The notes under the pieces: generated by a model
Databases searched by the model: none
Told to the model about the DNA's origin: nothing
The model's input: only the letters and a program-made list of their open reading frames with translations
Shown: piece after piece, positions 35,094 through 44,169 of the stretch
Numbering within the stretch: position 1 is the first letter of the stretch
How the letters are laid out: every line of letters starts with the position of its first letter
Assembly: GCF_009835145.1 (NCBI RefSeq)
Contig: NZ_APKE01000036.1
Location: forward strand, 84,320-148,319
DNA: 64,000 nt
DNA from: Profundibacterium mesophilum KAUST100406-0324
Lineage (GTDB): Bacteria; Pseudomonadota; Alphaproteobacteria; Rhodobacterales; Rhodobacteraceae
Direction: 5' to 3'
Position numbers and translations under genes: made by a program

Positions 35094-36026
35094 ATGGTCC
35101 GATCGCTCCTCTCCATGCTATGGTTACTGCCGCTCCTCTGCGGACCCGCGGCGGCGCAGGCTGACGGCGGCAAGACGGCGGTTCTAGAGCTTGCCCGGAA
35201 AGGCTGGGTCTACGAGCTTCGCAGCTCGATGATGCGTCCCGTGCGGGGCAGGGCATTGCCCCGGATCGATGCGCGATCCTTGCGCGGTGCGCGTCTTTGC
35301 CTTCTCGGCGAGGCTCCGCATCCCGTTACGCTTGACGTGATCGAGCAGTTCTCCGCGCTGCTCGAGCTGACATTCGGCCAGCCGCTCCGGCTCGACGATG
35401 CGGTCGATCCCGCGGGCTGCGCGGGTGAGCCCGTTGTCCTGCGCCTCTTCTCCGACCGAAGCCCCGATATCGCGTATAACAGCGACCTTGAACGGCTCGA
35501 CACGGAATTCGCGATCGGTCTTCCACGGCGCAGGCGCCATTTCGTCGCCACTCCCGCGCAGGCGCAGACCTTCTTCGGAGAGCTGGGGCAGGCGACCCAC
35601 ATTCTCGTAATGCAACCAGAGGTAGAAACGGAACCCGCTGACCTTACGTTGCAGTTTCATGTCTCGATCCTGATCGAGGAACTCTATCAGGCTTTTACCT
35701 TCGGCATGGACGTGCTCCTCTTCGACCGGACCCGGAAACCCATATCGAAGCTGCAAGAATACCCGCTGCACCTGCGCGGGCTCTCCTGGCGATCGGACGC
35801 CTACATGGCCGGGCTGCTGTCATCCAACCCCCGGGGCCTCTGCGCCTTCGATGTGCTGATGCTCCATGCATTGGGCGAAAGCGATCTCGAGCGGACGAAC
35901 TCGTCAGAGCTGATCGTCTATATCGACGAGAATTATACCAGGCTTACGGAACGGATGCGCGAAACGCTCGCGCTCCCGAGCCTTAGCACGATTCTCGATC
36001 CCGATTGCGCGGCCCTGCCCCGGTGA
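35094..36026 (+). CDS. secreted protein of unknown function
   Basis: This 310-residue protein has a signal peptide (MVRSLLSMLWLLPLLCGPAAAQA). The central part holds a strand-rich region, and the motif ILIEELYQAFTFGMDVLLFDR is followed by YPLHLRGLSWRSDAYMAGLL. That vaguely resembles DUF2927-type secreted proteins, but I cannot confirm it. It starts 57 bases after parB and ends 100 bases before moxR. It could belong to either the plasmid backbone or the methylotrophy island. Confidence 0.7.
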   Translation: MVRSLLSMLWLLPLLCGPAAAQADGGKTAVLELARKGWVYELRSSMMRPVRGRALPRIDARSLRGARLCLLGEAPHPVTLDVIEQFSALLELTFGQPLRLDDAVDPAGCAGEPVVLRLFSDRSPDIAYNSDLERLDTEFAIGLPRRRRHFVATPAQAQTFFGELGQATHILVMQPEVETEPADLTLQFHVSILIEELYQAFTFGMDVLLFDRTRKPISKLQEYPLHLRGLSWRSDAYMAGLLSSNPRGLCAFDVLMLHALGESDLERTNSSELIVYIDENYTRLTERMRETLALPSLSTILDPDCAALPR

Positions 36027-36126
36027 TGACGGACCGGGCAGATGCCGTATCCACCGGCATACCGACCTTGGGATATGTTCCCCGGCGGCCCTGACGGCGC
36101 CTAGCATGAGCGCGAAGGAGCGTGCC

Positions 36127-37098
36127 ATGACGATGCCGCCAAGTTCCCAGGATGACGCGCCCGGCGGGCCGGGGCCGGAGGAGGCGATCGATCGGCTCGC
36201 ACAGGTGCTCGGTGCCGCACTGGTCGGTCACGACGCGCTGATCGAACGGTTGCTCATCGCAGTTCTTGCCGGGGGGCATGTCCTCATCGAGGGCGCGCCG
36301 GGCCTTGCCAAGACGCGCGCCGTGCGGGCCCTCGCCGCCGGCATCGATGCCGGTTTCGCCCGTATTCAGTGCACGCCCGACCTGCTTCCCTCCGACCTGA
36401 CGGGCACGACGATCCTGGGGCCGGGGGGCGGCTTCGTATTCTCCGAAGGGCCGGTCTTTCACAACCTCGTTCTCGTGGACGAAATCAACCGTGCCCCTCC
36501 AAAGGTCCAGTCCGCGTTGCTCGAGGCGATGGCGGAGCGGCAGGTGACGACGAGCGGCGTCACGCGCCCCCTGCCGAACCCGTTCATGGTCGTCGCGACA
36601 CAGAATCCGATCGAGCATGAGGGGACATTCCCGCTGCCCGAGGCGCAGCTCGACCGTTTCCTCCTCCATGTCGTGCTCGATCTGCCCGATGCCGCCGCCG
36701 AGCGGGGGATCCTCGACCTGATGGAGGCCGGTGGCGAGACGCTCGCCCTCGCCGGCACACCGATCTGCACGACCGATCTGCTGGCCGCGCGGGAGGCGGC
36801 CGCTCGGGTGCACCTGTCGGATCTGCTGCGCGATTACATCGTGCGTCTCGTGATGGCGAGCCGCCTGCCACCGCTTCGCCGGGACATCGCGCATCCCGTC
36901 TCCCCGCGCGGCACCCTCGCGGCCGCCAAGGCGCGGGCCTTCATCCTGCGGCGCGATCATGCCCTGCCCGAAGACGTGCAGGCGGTCGCGATGGATGCGC
37001 TGTCGCACCGCCTCGTGCCGACCTGGACGGCGCAGGCCGACGGTGTCGGACGCCGGATGCTCGTCGAGCGGATGCTCGGCGCGGTGGAGGCGCTGTGA
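36127..37098 (+). CDS. moxR: MoxR-family AAA+ ATPase (MxaR-like)
   Basis: This 323-residue AAA+ protein has a Walker A variant (IEGAPGLAKTRAV), Walker B LVLVDEINRAPPKVQSALLEAM and sensor 1 VVATQNPIEHEGTFPLPEAQLDRF. MoxR ATPases act as chaperones with VWA and DUF58 partners; in methylotrophs MxaR is needed for active methanol dehydrogenase. It begins a seven-gene chain joined by four-base overlaps except for one junction. AAGGAG lies eight bases before the ATG. Confidence 0.9.
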   Translation: MTMPPSSQDDAPGGPGPEEAIDRLAQVLGAALVGHDALIERLLIAVLAGGHVLIEGAPGLAKTRAVRALAAGIDAGFARIQCTPDLLPSDLTGTTILGPGGGFVFSEGPVFHNLVLVDEINRAPPKVQSALLEAMAERQVTTSGVTRPLPNPFMVVATQNPIEHEGTFPLPEAQLDRFLLHVVLDLPDAAAERGILDLMEAGGETLALAGTPICTTDLLAAREAAARVHLSDLLRDYIVRLVMASRLPPLRRDIAHPVSPRGTLAAAKARAFILRRDHALPEDVQAVAMDALSHRLVPTWTAQADGVGRRMLVERMLGAVEAL

Positions 37099-38000
37099 GG
37101 GCCGCGCTCGAGGCGGACGGGGTGGCGCTCGATGCCGGGCGGCTGATCGCCTTGCGTGGCGCCGCGATCTTTGCGCGGAGGGGGGCGGGTTCGAGGGTCG
37201 TCACACCTGCGCCCGGCGGGCAGCCGGTACGGATGCGCGGCCACGGGCAGGAACTGGCGGAGCTGCGCGAATACGTGCCCGGCGACGATCTGCGCCATCT
37301 CGATGCGCACAGCACCGCGCGCACCGGCGTGCCGCATGTGCGGACCTGGCAGCAGGACCGCAGGCGCACCGTCTTTCTCGTCGCCGATTTCCGCCCATCG
37401 ATGCTCTGGGGGCGGCGGCGCGCGCTGCATTCGGTCGCCGCCGCCGAGGCGCTCGCGCTGTGCGGCTGGCGCGCCATCGAGGCCGGGGGGCATGTCGCCG
37501 CGGTGGCGATCTCAGCGAACGGCCTCGACGGGACGGCCCCGCGCGGACGAAGGCAGGGAATGCTGGACGGGATCGGACTCCTCTGCCGCGCGCATCGCGG
37601 CGTGCTCGAACGGGCTGCGGCCGGCGAAGGGCAGGGGAGCTGCGGCGGGACGCTCGTGCCCGCGCTCGAGCATCTGCAACGCGCCGCGCCCTCGGGCGCG
37701 CTTGTCGTCCTCGCTTCCGGCTACGACGATCCGGGAGAGGGAGCCACGCGGGCCTGCGAAGGGGTGCTGCGCCGCCGGGAGCTGTGCCTGCTGCGGATCG
37801 AGGAGACGGAGGCCCTCCCGCCGGGCCGCTACCGCGTGGAACGGCTCGCCGGGGGCGGAAGGACATCCTGGCGCGCGACGGGCACCGCCGCGCGTCCGCG
37901 TCCCGCACAGCTCCCGCCAGGGGCGGTTCAGCTGCCGATCGATCCCGCCGCAGCGCCCGCGTCGATCGCGGACGTGATCGCCGCGACGGGGCTCTTCTGA
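37095..38000 (+). CDS. mxaS: DUF58 domain protein (MxaS-like)
   Basis: This 301-residue protein contains the DUF58 signature LREYVPGDDLRHLDAHSTARTG near residue 55. The rest resembles a degenerate VWA fold (TVFLVADFRPSMLWG). The start is GTG in a GTGA overlap with moxR. MxaS accompanies MxaR in the methanol dehydrogenase maturation clusters of Paracoccus and Methylobacterium. No membrane segment is evident. Confidence 0.82.
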   Translation: MRAALEADGVALDAGRLIALRGAAIFARRGAGSRVVTPAPGGQPVRMRGHGQELAELREYVPGDDLRHLDAHSTARTGVPHVRTWQQDRRRTVFLVADFRPSMLWGRRRALHSVAAAEALALCGWRAIEAGGHVAAVAISANGLDGTAPRGRRQGMLDGIGLLCRAHRGVLERAAAGEGQGSCGGTLVPALEHLQRAAPSGALVVLASGYDDPGEGATRACEGVLRRRELCLLRIEETEALPPGRYRVERLAGGGRTSWRATGTAARPRPAQLPPGAVQLPIDPAAAPASIADVIAATGLF

Positions 38001-38001
38001 G

Positions 38002-38409
38002 ATGGCCGGAGAGCTGATGCCCGCGGATCTGCGCGCCGCCATGGCCGGTATCCGCCTGCCGCCCGACGCGGCGGGGGGACATCTGGGAGAGCTGTTCGCC
38101 GCCGCCGGCGCGGGGCTTCTGGGGGCGAGCCTTGCCGCGCTGCTGTTGAGCATGCTCGCCCGTCATGCACCCCGGCGCAGGCGCGCGGGCGGGCCGGTCA
38201 CGACGGAGGCCCGGATTGCCGCGCTCGGCGGCCTTGAGGAAAATGCCCGCCGCAGGGCGCTCCTGTTGCTGATGCCACACGCCGAGCGCGCGCAATGGGC
38301 CACGCGTCTCTATCGGCCCGGATCGACCCCGCGCATCCACGAGCTCGAAGAGGCGTTGCGCGGGTCCGGCGGCCCCGGCAGGGTCCATGACGCCGGGACG
38401 GGCGCGTGA
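38002..38409 (+). CDS. small membrane protein between mxaS- and mxaC-like genes
   Basis: This 135-residue protein has one clear membrane segment (LFAAAGAGLLGASLAALLLSMLARHA, about residues 30-55) and a basic, probably cytoplasmic, C-terminal domain (TEARIAALGGLEENARRRALLLLM; WATRLYRPGSTPRIHELEEAL). The position and layout resemble the small DUF4381-type or MxaA-like proteins of MoxR-VWA operons, but I cannot assign it firmly. Its stop overlaps the GTG of the next gene. Confidence 0.75.
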   Translation: MAGELMPADLRAAMAGIRLPPDAAGGHLGELFAAAGAGLLGASLAALLLSMLARHAPRRRRAGGPVTTEARIAALGGLEENARRRALLLLMPHAERAQWATRLYRPGSTPRIHELEEALRGSGGPGRVHDAGTGA

Positions 38410-39362
38410 TCGATTTCGCATGGCCATGGCTGCTGGTCTTGCTGCCGTTGCCGGCGCTCATGCGTCACCTGTTGCCACCCGTGGAGCCGCCGGGCGCCGC
38501 GCTTCGCGTGCCCGGGCGCCTTGCCGAGGAGATGCTGCACGATGACCATGGCAGCCACCCGGCCGAAACCTGGCGGCAGAGCGCGCCTCGCATGCTTCTC
38601 TGGGCGCTCATCGTGATCGCCGCGGCGGGACCTCGGCAGCTCCTACCGGTCCCCGCGCTCGAGGTTTCGGGCCGGGATCTCGCCATCGCCCTCGACCTGT
38701 CTGGCTCGATGGTGCGCACCGACTTTGTTCTGGATGCGCGCCCGGTCAGCCGCCTCGAAGCGGTCCAGACGGTGGGTGCCGCGTTCGTGCGCGGGCGCGG
38801 CGGCGACCGGGTGGCGCTGATCGTGTTCGGATCGCAGGCCTATGTCGCGGCGCCCTTCACCTTCGACACGGAGGCCGTGGCGCGCCGCATAGAGGAGGCG
38901 GCGATCGGTATCTCTGGCAGGGCCACGAACATGTCCGACGCGCTCGGCCTCGCGCTCTCACGGATGCGATCCTCGCAGGCCCGCGCGCGGGTCGTGGTGC
39001 TCTTGTCGGACGGGATCAACAATGCCGGCGCGGCGGCCCCCCGGGACGTGGCGCGCCTCGCGCGCCAGCTTGGCATCACGGTGCACACCATCGCGATGGG
39101 TCCCGAGGATACCCGGTCGAGCCCGGATGCGAACGGTGCCGTCGACGCCGCCGCGCTCGCGGATATCGCGCGGATCAGCGGCGGTACCGCCTTCCGTGTC
39201 CGCGACATGGACGATCTGCGGGAGGTGATGACGGCCATCGACCGTCTGGAGGCGGTCGAGGCCGAGGGGCTCGCGGCACAGATCCACCGCCCCTTGTGGG
39301 TCTGGCCGGGGGCCGCGGCCTTCCTCCTTGCGCTGGTGCAGATCAGGCGGTCCGGGGCATGA
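38406..39362 (+). CDS. mxaC: VWA domain membrane protein (MxaC/BatA-like)
   Basis: This 318-residue protein has two N-terminal hydrophobic segments, a VWA domain with an intact metal-ion site (IALDLSGSMVRTDF; ATNMSDALG; VVLLSDGINN) and a C-terminal membrane segment. BatA/MxaC proteins work with MoxR ATPases in metal insertion or folding of periplasmic enzymes. The start is GTG, coupled to the previous gene by GTGA. Confidence 0.87.
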   Translation: MIDFAWPWLLVLLPLPALMRHLLPPVEPPGAALRVPGRLAEEMLHDDHGSHPAETWRQSAPRMLLWALIVIAAAGPRQLLPVPALEVSGRDLAIALDLSGSMVRTDFVLDARPVSRLEAVQTVGAAFVRGRGGDRVALIVFGSQAYVAAPFTFDTEAVARRIEEAAIGISGRATNMSDALGLALSRMRSSQARARVVVLLSDGINNAGAAAPRDVARLARQLGITVHTIAMGPEDTRSSPDANGAVDAAALADIARISGGTAFRVRDMDDLREVMTAIDRLEAVEAEGLAAQIHRPLWVWPGAAAFLLALVQIRRSGA

Positions 39363-40252
39363 ACGCTTTGGAATTTCTCCGGCCCGCCTGGCTTCTTGCC
39401 CTCGTGCCGATCCTGCTGGCGGCAGGGGCCGCGCGGCGCGCTCCGCCGGGGCTCGGCAGCTGGCGGGACGCGATCGATCCGCAACTGCTCGCGGCGATGG
39501 AGCGTTTCGGGCGGATCAGCGCCGAGCATGGCGCGGCCCGGTTGCGCGCCGCTTGCGCGGTGGCCGTCCTTCTGGCCATCGCCCTCGCCGGGCCATCGGT
39601 CACGAAACGCGAGGCGGCAGGCTTCCGCAATCTCGACGGCACCGTCTTCGTGCTCGACGCGTCGGATGCGGCGGTGGCGGCGCCGGGCTGGCGCAGGCTT
39701 GCGGTGGCCGGGCGGATCGGCACGGAGGGCCTGGGAACACGTCCCGCCGCGCTCGTCGTTTTCGGCGGCGATGCCTATGTCGCCAGCGACATGAGCGCCG
39801 ATCACCGCGCGCTCGGCCAGACAATGCTCCTTGTCGGCCCGCAAACGATCCCGGATCCCGGGCAACGCCCCGAACTGGGTCTCGCCGCCGCGCTGCGGTT
39901 GCTCGAGGACGCGCAGATCCTGGCCGGCGATATCGTGCTTCTGACCGATGGGGGCCGGCTCGGGGGTGCCGCGGTATCAAGGCTCGCCGAGGACATCGCC
40001 GATCGCGGCGCACGCCTTTCGGTGGTCAGCCTTTCGGCCTCCGGCGCGGCGGCCGAACTGGCCGCGCGTGGCGGCGGCCGGCAATTCGATCCGGTCCGGC
40101 CGGAGGCGCTCACCGCGTTCCTTGCACAGGAGACGAGGGAGCGTCTCGTCGCGCTCGGCATCCCTCTTTCGCTGCGCACCGATCTTGGTCCGTGGCTGCT
40201 GCTCTCGGCCCTTCTGCCGGCGGGTCTTCTGCTGCGCCGGAGCCGGACATGA
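39359..40252 (+). CDS. mxaL: VWA-like membrane protein with degenerate metal site (MxaL/BatB-like)
   Basis: This 297-residue protein has the same plan as the preceding VWA protein, with hydrophobic N-terminal segments, a VWA fold and a C-terminal helix (LGPWLLLSALLPAGLLL). The metal-site motif reads VLDASDAAVA, so the second serine of DxSxS is lost. The later IVLLTDGG is kept. It probably heterodimerises with the MxaC-like protein without binding the metal itself. Confidence 0.83.
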   Translation: MNALEFLRPAWLLALVPILLAAGAARRAPPGLGSWRDAIDPQLLAAMERFGRISAEHGAARLRAACAVAVLLAIALAGPSVTKREAAGFRNLDGTVFVLDASDAAVAAPGWRRLAVAGRIGTEGLGTRPAALVVFGGDAYVASDMSADHRALGQTMLLVGPQTIPDPGQRPELGLAAALRLLEDAQILAGDIVLLTDGGRLGGAAVSRLAEDIADRGARLSVVSLSASGAAAELAARGGGRQFDPVRPEALTAFLAQETRERLVALGIPLSLRTDLGPWLLLSALLPAGLLLRRSRT

Positions 40253-40926
40253 GCGTCCGTGCCCGCATTGCGGCCGGCGCTCTTGCGGGGCTGTTCCTTC
40301 TCGCCATCTCGGTGCTTCTGGGCGGGGGCGCGCCGCTCGGCAGGGTCTTGATGGCGGTTGGAACGCCCCACCTGGCGGCGCCGCTCTTCGGGCAGGATGA
40401 GTGGCGCGGCGCGGCGCTCTATCGCGCGGGACGGTTCGCGCAGGCCACCGAAGCTTGGCGCGCCGATGACGGGCTGAACCTTGGCAATGCCCTTGCCGCC
40501 CAAGGCCGCTACGCCGCCGCGCTCGAGGCGTTCGATGTCGCGCGCGCCGGCGGGGACATGGAAGCGGCGCGCAATTTCGACCTGCTGGCCGCATTCTATG
40601 CCGGTCTCGAGATCGACCCCGGCGCGGTGGCGGTCTTCGGCCGGCCCGATGAGGCAGGAGCGCGCGCGGAGGCGTCGATCGGCAAGGGAAACGGGCGCGC
40701 CGCATCGAGCGGCGACGGCGCGACCAACCGGGGCGCCCTCCTTGGCCTGCCCGAATTGGAAAGTCGCGGACAGACCGGTGTGCGCAAGGTTTTCGATGCC
40801 CGCTTCGTCAGGGCGGACGAGCGCTGGCTCGACACGCTCGACGATGTGCCCGGACGGTATCTCGATGCCCGGATCGCCTACGAACGCAAGCGCCGTCTCG
40901 CGGGCGGTCAGGAAGGGCGCCCATGA
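40249..40926 (+). CDS. mxaK: TPR-like membrane protein (MxaK/BatC-like)
   Basis: This 225-residue protein has an N-terminal membrane anchor (AGALAGLFLLAISVLLGG). A short TPR-like helical region follows (AALYRAGRFAQATEAWRADDGLNLGNALAAQGRYAAALEAFDVA). In Bat and Mxa operons the equivalent gene follows the VWA pair. Overlaps of four bases on both sides indicate coupled translation. Confidence 0.78.
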   Translation: MSVRARIAAGALAGLFLLAISVLLGGGAPLGRVLMAVGTPHLAAPLFGQDEWRGAALYRAGRFAQATEAWRADDGLNLGNALAAQGRYAAALEAFDVARAGGDMEAARNFDLLAAFYAGLEIDPGAVAVFGRPDEAGARAEASIGKGNGRAASSGDGATNRGALLGLPELESRGQTGVRKVFDARFVRADERWLDTLDDVPGRYLDARIAYERKRRLAGGQEGRP

Positions 40927-42212
40927 ACGCGGCCCTCCTGCGCCAGGTTCTTGCCGCCGCGCTCGCCCTGCTTGCCGCCTGCCACGGCGCGGGCGCGCAA
41001 AGCCGCGATGTTGCCCCCGACGATCTCGCGCTGCGGGTGACGCTCGAGCGTCCCGATGCCGTCCCCTTCGTCCAGGAGCTCGTTCTGCTGACCGTCGAGG
41101 GGGTCTACAGGCGGCACATAACGCTGGAAAAACTGCTCCAGCCGGCCTTGCCGGATTTCGACTGGATGCAGCTTGGCGAGGATGCGTGGTTCGACAGCGT
41201 GCTGGACGGGCGCAAGGTGAAGAATTTCCGCCGGCGCATGGCGCTTTTCGCGCAGGTGCCCGGCCGCCTGACCATCCCGTCATTCACCCACGAGCTGCAT
41301 CTGACCGACGAGAGCGACGACTGGTTCGCCCATTCCGTGACATCGGCGCCGATCGAGATCGAGGTGCGCCCGAAACCCGATGTCGATGGCTGGTGGCTTC
41401 CGGTCAGCCGGCTAACCGTCGCCGACAGCTGGTCGAACCCGCCCGACCAACTCGCGCCGGGGGAGGGCGTGCTGCGGATCGTGCGGATCGAGGCCACGGG
41501 TGTCGGGCCCGAGGCGATCCCGCCGATGCCCGACCTGAGATCGCCGTCGGGCCACGTCTTCGCCCATCCCGAGAAACGCCTGATCGAGCTTTCGCCCCAG
41601 GGTCCGGTCTCCATCGCGTTCTGGCGCTGGACGGTGCAGCCGGGCCCGCGCGGAACCGCGATCCTCGAGCCGTTCGGCTTCGACTATTTCGACACGCAGA
41701 CGCGGCAGATGCGCCATGTGGAGATCACCGCGCAGCGGGTCGCCCACGAGGCGCTCGGCCGATCGCCCGAGGCGCCGCCGCCCCCCGCGCCATGGAGGCT
41801 GAGCGCGTGGCCCCTTGCCCTTGCGGCCCTTGTCGGGATGGGCGGCGGGGCGGCGGTGTTCCTGGCCGGGCGCGCGCCGGACCGCCTCTGCGTCGCCGGG
41901 CGCCTCGCAAGCCATGCCGCGCGGCGGGTGCGGCGATGGCATGCCGGCGCGCGGCTCCTGCTGGCCGCATGGCGCGGTGATCTGCCGGCGCTGCGCCGCA
42001 CCGCGCGGGGCTACGCCGCCATTGCGGGCGATGGCCGGCCCTCGCCGCATCACGCCCGGTGCCTCCGGCACCTCGATGCGCAGATCTTCGCACCGAACAT
42101 GCCGCCGCTGCGCTTCGTGCAATTCGCGCGCGAGATGCTGTCCAATGGCGGCGGGGCACGGTCGGGAAAGCCGGACGCCAAGGGGGATCGCACCCCCGCA
42201 CCGGGCTCCTGA
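40923..42212 (+). CDS. BatD-like membrane protein
   Basis: This 429-residue protein has a signal peptide with a possible lipobox (LALLAACHGAGAQ). A beta-rich periplasmic region follows (VPFVQELVLLTVEGVYRRHITLEKLLQPALPDFDW), then one membrane segment (WPLALAALVGMGGGAAVFLAG) and a basic cytoplasmic tail. This layout fits BatD (aerotolerance) and MxaA-like proteins closing a MoxR-VWA operon. It is the last gene of the chain that starts at moxR. Confidence 0.78.
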   Translation: MNAALLRQVLAAALALLAACHGAGAQSRDVAPDDLALRVTLERPDAVPFVQELVLLTVEGVYRRHITLEKLLQPALPDFDWMQLGEDAWFDSVLDGRKVKNFRRRMALFAQVPGRLTIPSFTHELHLTDESDDWFAHSVTSAPIEIEVRPKPDVDGWWLPVSRLTVADSWSNPPDQLAPGEGVLRIVRIEATGVGPEAIPPMPDLRSPSGHVFAHPEKRLIELSPQGPVSIAFWRWTVQPGPRGTAILEPFGFDYFDTQTRQMRHVEITAQRVAHEALGRSPEAPPPPAPWRLSAWPLALAALVGMGGGAAVFLAGRAPDRLCVAGRLASHAARRVRRWHAGARLLLAAWRGDLPALRRTARGYAAIAGDGRPSPHHARCLRHLDAQIFAPNMPPLRFVQFAREMLSNGGGARSGKPDAKGDRTPAPGS

Positions 42213-42266
42213 GGAGTTGCTTTATCCATAATTCTGGCGCTACCTTCCAGAAGGGGAGGAACGCTC

Positions 42267-42998
42267 ATGGGCAGCAACGAGAAAGCACAGGGCGGCGCGC
42301 GGATCGGCTCGGTCCTGGTGATCGACGATCATCCGCTTTACGGCGAGGCGCTCGGCATCGCGCTCGGAGAGGTTTTTCCCGGCTGCGAGATCAGGACGCA
42401 GACGACCCTCGCCGGTGCGATCGCAGCCCTGGACGAGGGGTTCTCGCCGGAACTGATCATGCTCGATCTCAAGCTGCCGGACGTGACCGGGATCAGCGGC
42501 TTCCAGAGCCTGCGCACCCATGTTCCGGACGTCCCGATCACGGTGATCTCGGCCCTCACCTCCAGCGAGGTCATCGAGGCGCTGATGGCGGCCGGGGCGG
42601 CGGGTTTCATCCCGAAGGACATCTCGTCGCAGGGGTTGCGCACGGCGCTCGGTCTCGTGCGCGACGGCCACCGCTACGTGCCGCCCAGCCACCACGCGCC
42701 GCCGCCCTCCAAGGAGCAGGGACGCGGCCCGACCGTGGCGCAGATCTGCGACCGGATCGCGGATCTGACGCCGCAGCAGGCGCGGATCATGAAGCTGATC
42801 TGCGCGGGCAAGCCGAACAAGCAGATCGCCTATGAGATGTCCCTCGCCGAGGCGACGGTGAAGGCCCACATCACCGCTCTTCTCAGGCGGCTCGGGGTGC
42901 AGAACCGGACGCAGGCGGCGGTCCTCGTCGAGAACGCCAATATCGAGCTCGGCGCCGGGATGAGCGATGCCGATGCCCGCAGTTTCCTCAGTCAGTGA
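42267..42998 (+). CDS. LuxR-type response regulator
   Basis: This 243-residue protein has a receiver domain (VLVIDDHPLYGEALG; phosphoacceptor D67 in IMLDLKLPDVTG; VISALTSSEV; FIPKD) and a C-terminal LuxR HTH (LTPQQARIMKLICAGKPNKQIAYEMSLAEATVKAHITALLRRLG). It resembles FlhR of Paracoccus and the AfdR/RfdR regulators that control glutathione-dependent formaldehyde oxidation genes. It is followed by a FIST sensor and a hybrid kinase. Likely targets are the xox and adhI operons nearby. Confidence 0.87.
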   Translation: MGSNEKAQGGARIGSVLVIDDHPLYGEALGIALGEVFPGCEIRTQTTLAGAIAALDEGFSPELIMLDLKLPDVTGISGFQSLRTHVPDVPITVISALTSSEVIEALMAAGAAGFIPKDISSQGLRTALGLVRDGHRYVPPSHHAPPPSKEQGRGPTVAQICDRIADLTPQQARIMKLICAGKPNKQIAYEMSLAEATVKAHITALLRRLGVQNRTQAAVLVENANIELGAGMSDADARSFLSQ

Positions 42999-43008
42999 GG
43001 CGGGGCGG

Positions 43009-44169
43009 ATGGATGGCGGCAAGCCGCAATCCCCGGACCCGGCCTTGATCGAGGTCGGCGTCTCGCGCGGCCGAAACGCGCAGAGCGCGGCACGGGAGGC
43101 GGCGGCCCAGATCGACGTCGCGCGCGCCTGTTTCGTGCAGGCCTTCGTGCCAGCGCATCTCGCCGGGCCCGGCCTTGCCGAGGCCCTCGCCGCGGTGCTG
43201 CCGGGCGTTCCCGTCTTCGGCTGCACCACCGCGGGACAGATTACGCCGCGCGGCTACGAGGATGACGCGCTGCTGCTGATCGCCTTCTCGCGCCGGCATT
43301 TCCGCTGTGCCTCGTTGCTTCTCTCGCCGCTCGCGCCCCTGTCGATCGAGGCGGTCGCCACCAGCGCGCGGCGCCTCGCGGCAAGCTTCTCCCATACCGC
43401 CGGATGGAGCCGCCTGGCGCTTTTGTTCTGTGACGGTCTGAGCAAGCAGGAGGACATCCTCGCCGCGGCGCTCGAAGCCGGGCTCGACGATGTTCCCGTC
43501 TTCGGGGGCTCGGCCGCGGACGCCTTGGAGTTCTCCCGCACCTTCGTTCTGCATGGCGGCGTCTTCCATCCTTCCGCGGGTCTCGTGCTGCTGCTGGAGA
43601 CCGATCTCGAATTCGCCGGCATCGGCTTCGATCATTTCGTGTCGACCGAGAAACGCATGGTGGTCACGCGCGCCATCCCGGAGGAGCGTCTCGTGCTGGA
43701 GCTGAACGGCGCGCCGGCGGCGGCGGAATATGCGCGCCTCGTCGGCTGCGCGCCGTCCGATCTGTCGCCGCAGGTCTTTGCCGAGAACCCGGTACTCGTG
43801 CGCAGCCGCACCGTCTGGCATGTCAGGGCGATCCAGGGGGTGGCGGCGGATGGCGGGCTCGCCTTTCTCTCCGCGATCGATGACGGGCTTATCCTGACGC
43901 TGGGCCGCAGCACCGAGATCCTGCGCCGCCTCGATCAGGGCCTGGGCGGCGCGCCCGGTGCCCAGGCCCGGTTCATCCTCGGCTTCGACTGCTACCTGCG
44001 CAAGCTCGAGATCGAGCAGAAGGACCTGCGCGAGGCGGTCTCCGAGCGGCTGCGCGCGCATAACGTCCTGGGCTTCAATACCTATGGCGAGCAGCATCTT
44101 GGCGTTCACGTGAACCAGACCTTCGTGGGCGTGGCCTTTCACGGACCGCGCCGAACGGGCCTCGAATGA
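43009..44169 (+). CDS. FIST-domain sensory protein
   Basis: This 386-residue soluble protein matches FIST_N plus FIST_C domains. Key segments are FVPAHLAGPGLAEALAAVLPGVPVFGCTTAGQITPRGY, LFCDGLSKQEDILAAALEAGLDDVPVFGGSAAD and LGFDCYLRKLEIEQKDL, with GFNTYGEQHLGVHVNQTFVG near the end. FIST domains are predicted to bind small ligands for signal transduction. It overlaps the hybrid kinase start by ATGA, so the two probably act together. An ATG at 42967 lies inside the regulator gene; 43009 with GAGGCGGGG upstream is preferred. Confidence 0.85.
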   Translation: MDGGKPQSPDPALIEVGVSRGRNAQSAAREAAAQIDVARACFVQAFVPAHLAGPGLAEALAAVLPGVPVFGCTTAGQITPRGYEDDALLLIAFSRRHFRCASLLLSPLAPLSIEAVATSARRLAASFSHTAGWSRLALLFCDGLSKQEDILAAALEAGLDDVPVFGGSAADALEFSRTFVLHGGVFHPSAGLVLLLETDLEFAGIGFDHFVSTEKRMVVTRAIPEERLVLELNGAPAAAEYARLVGCAPSDLSPQVFAENPVLVRSRTVWHVRAIQGVAADGGLAFLSAIDDGLILTLGRSTEILRRLDQGLGGAPGAQARFILGFDCYLRKLEIEQKDLREAVSERLRAHNVLGFNTYGEQHLGVHVNQTFVGVAFHGPRRTGLE

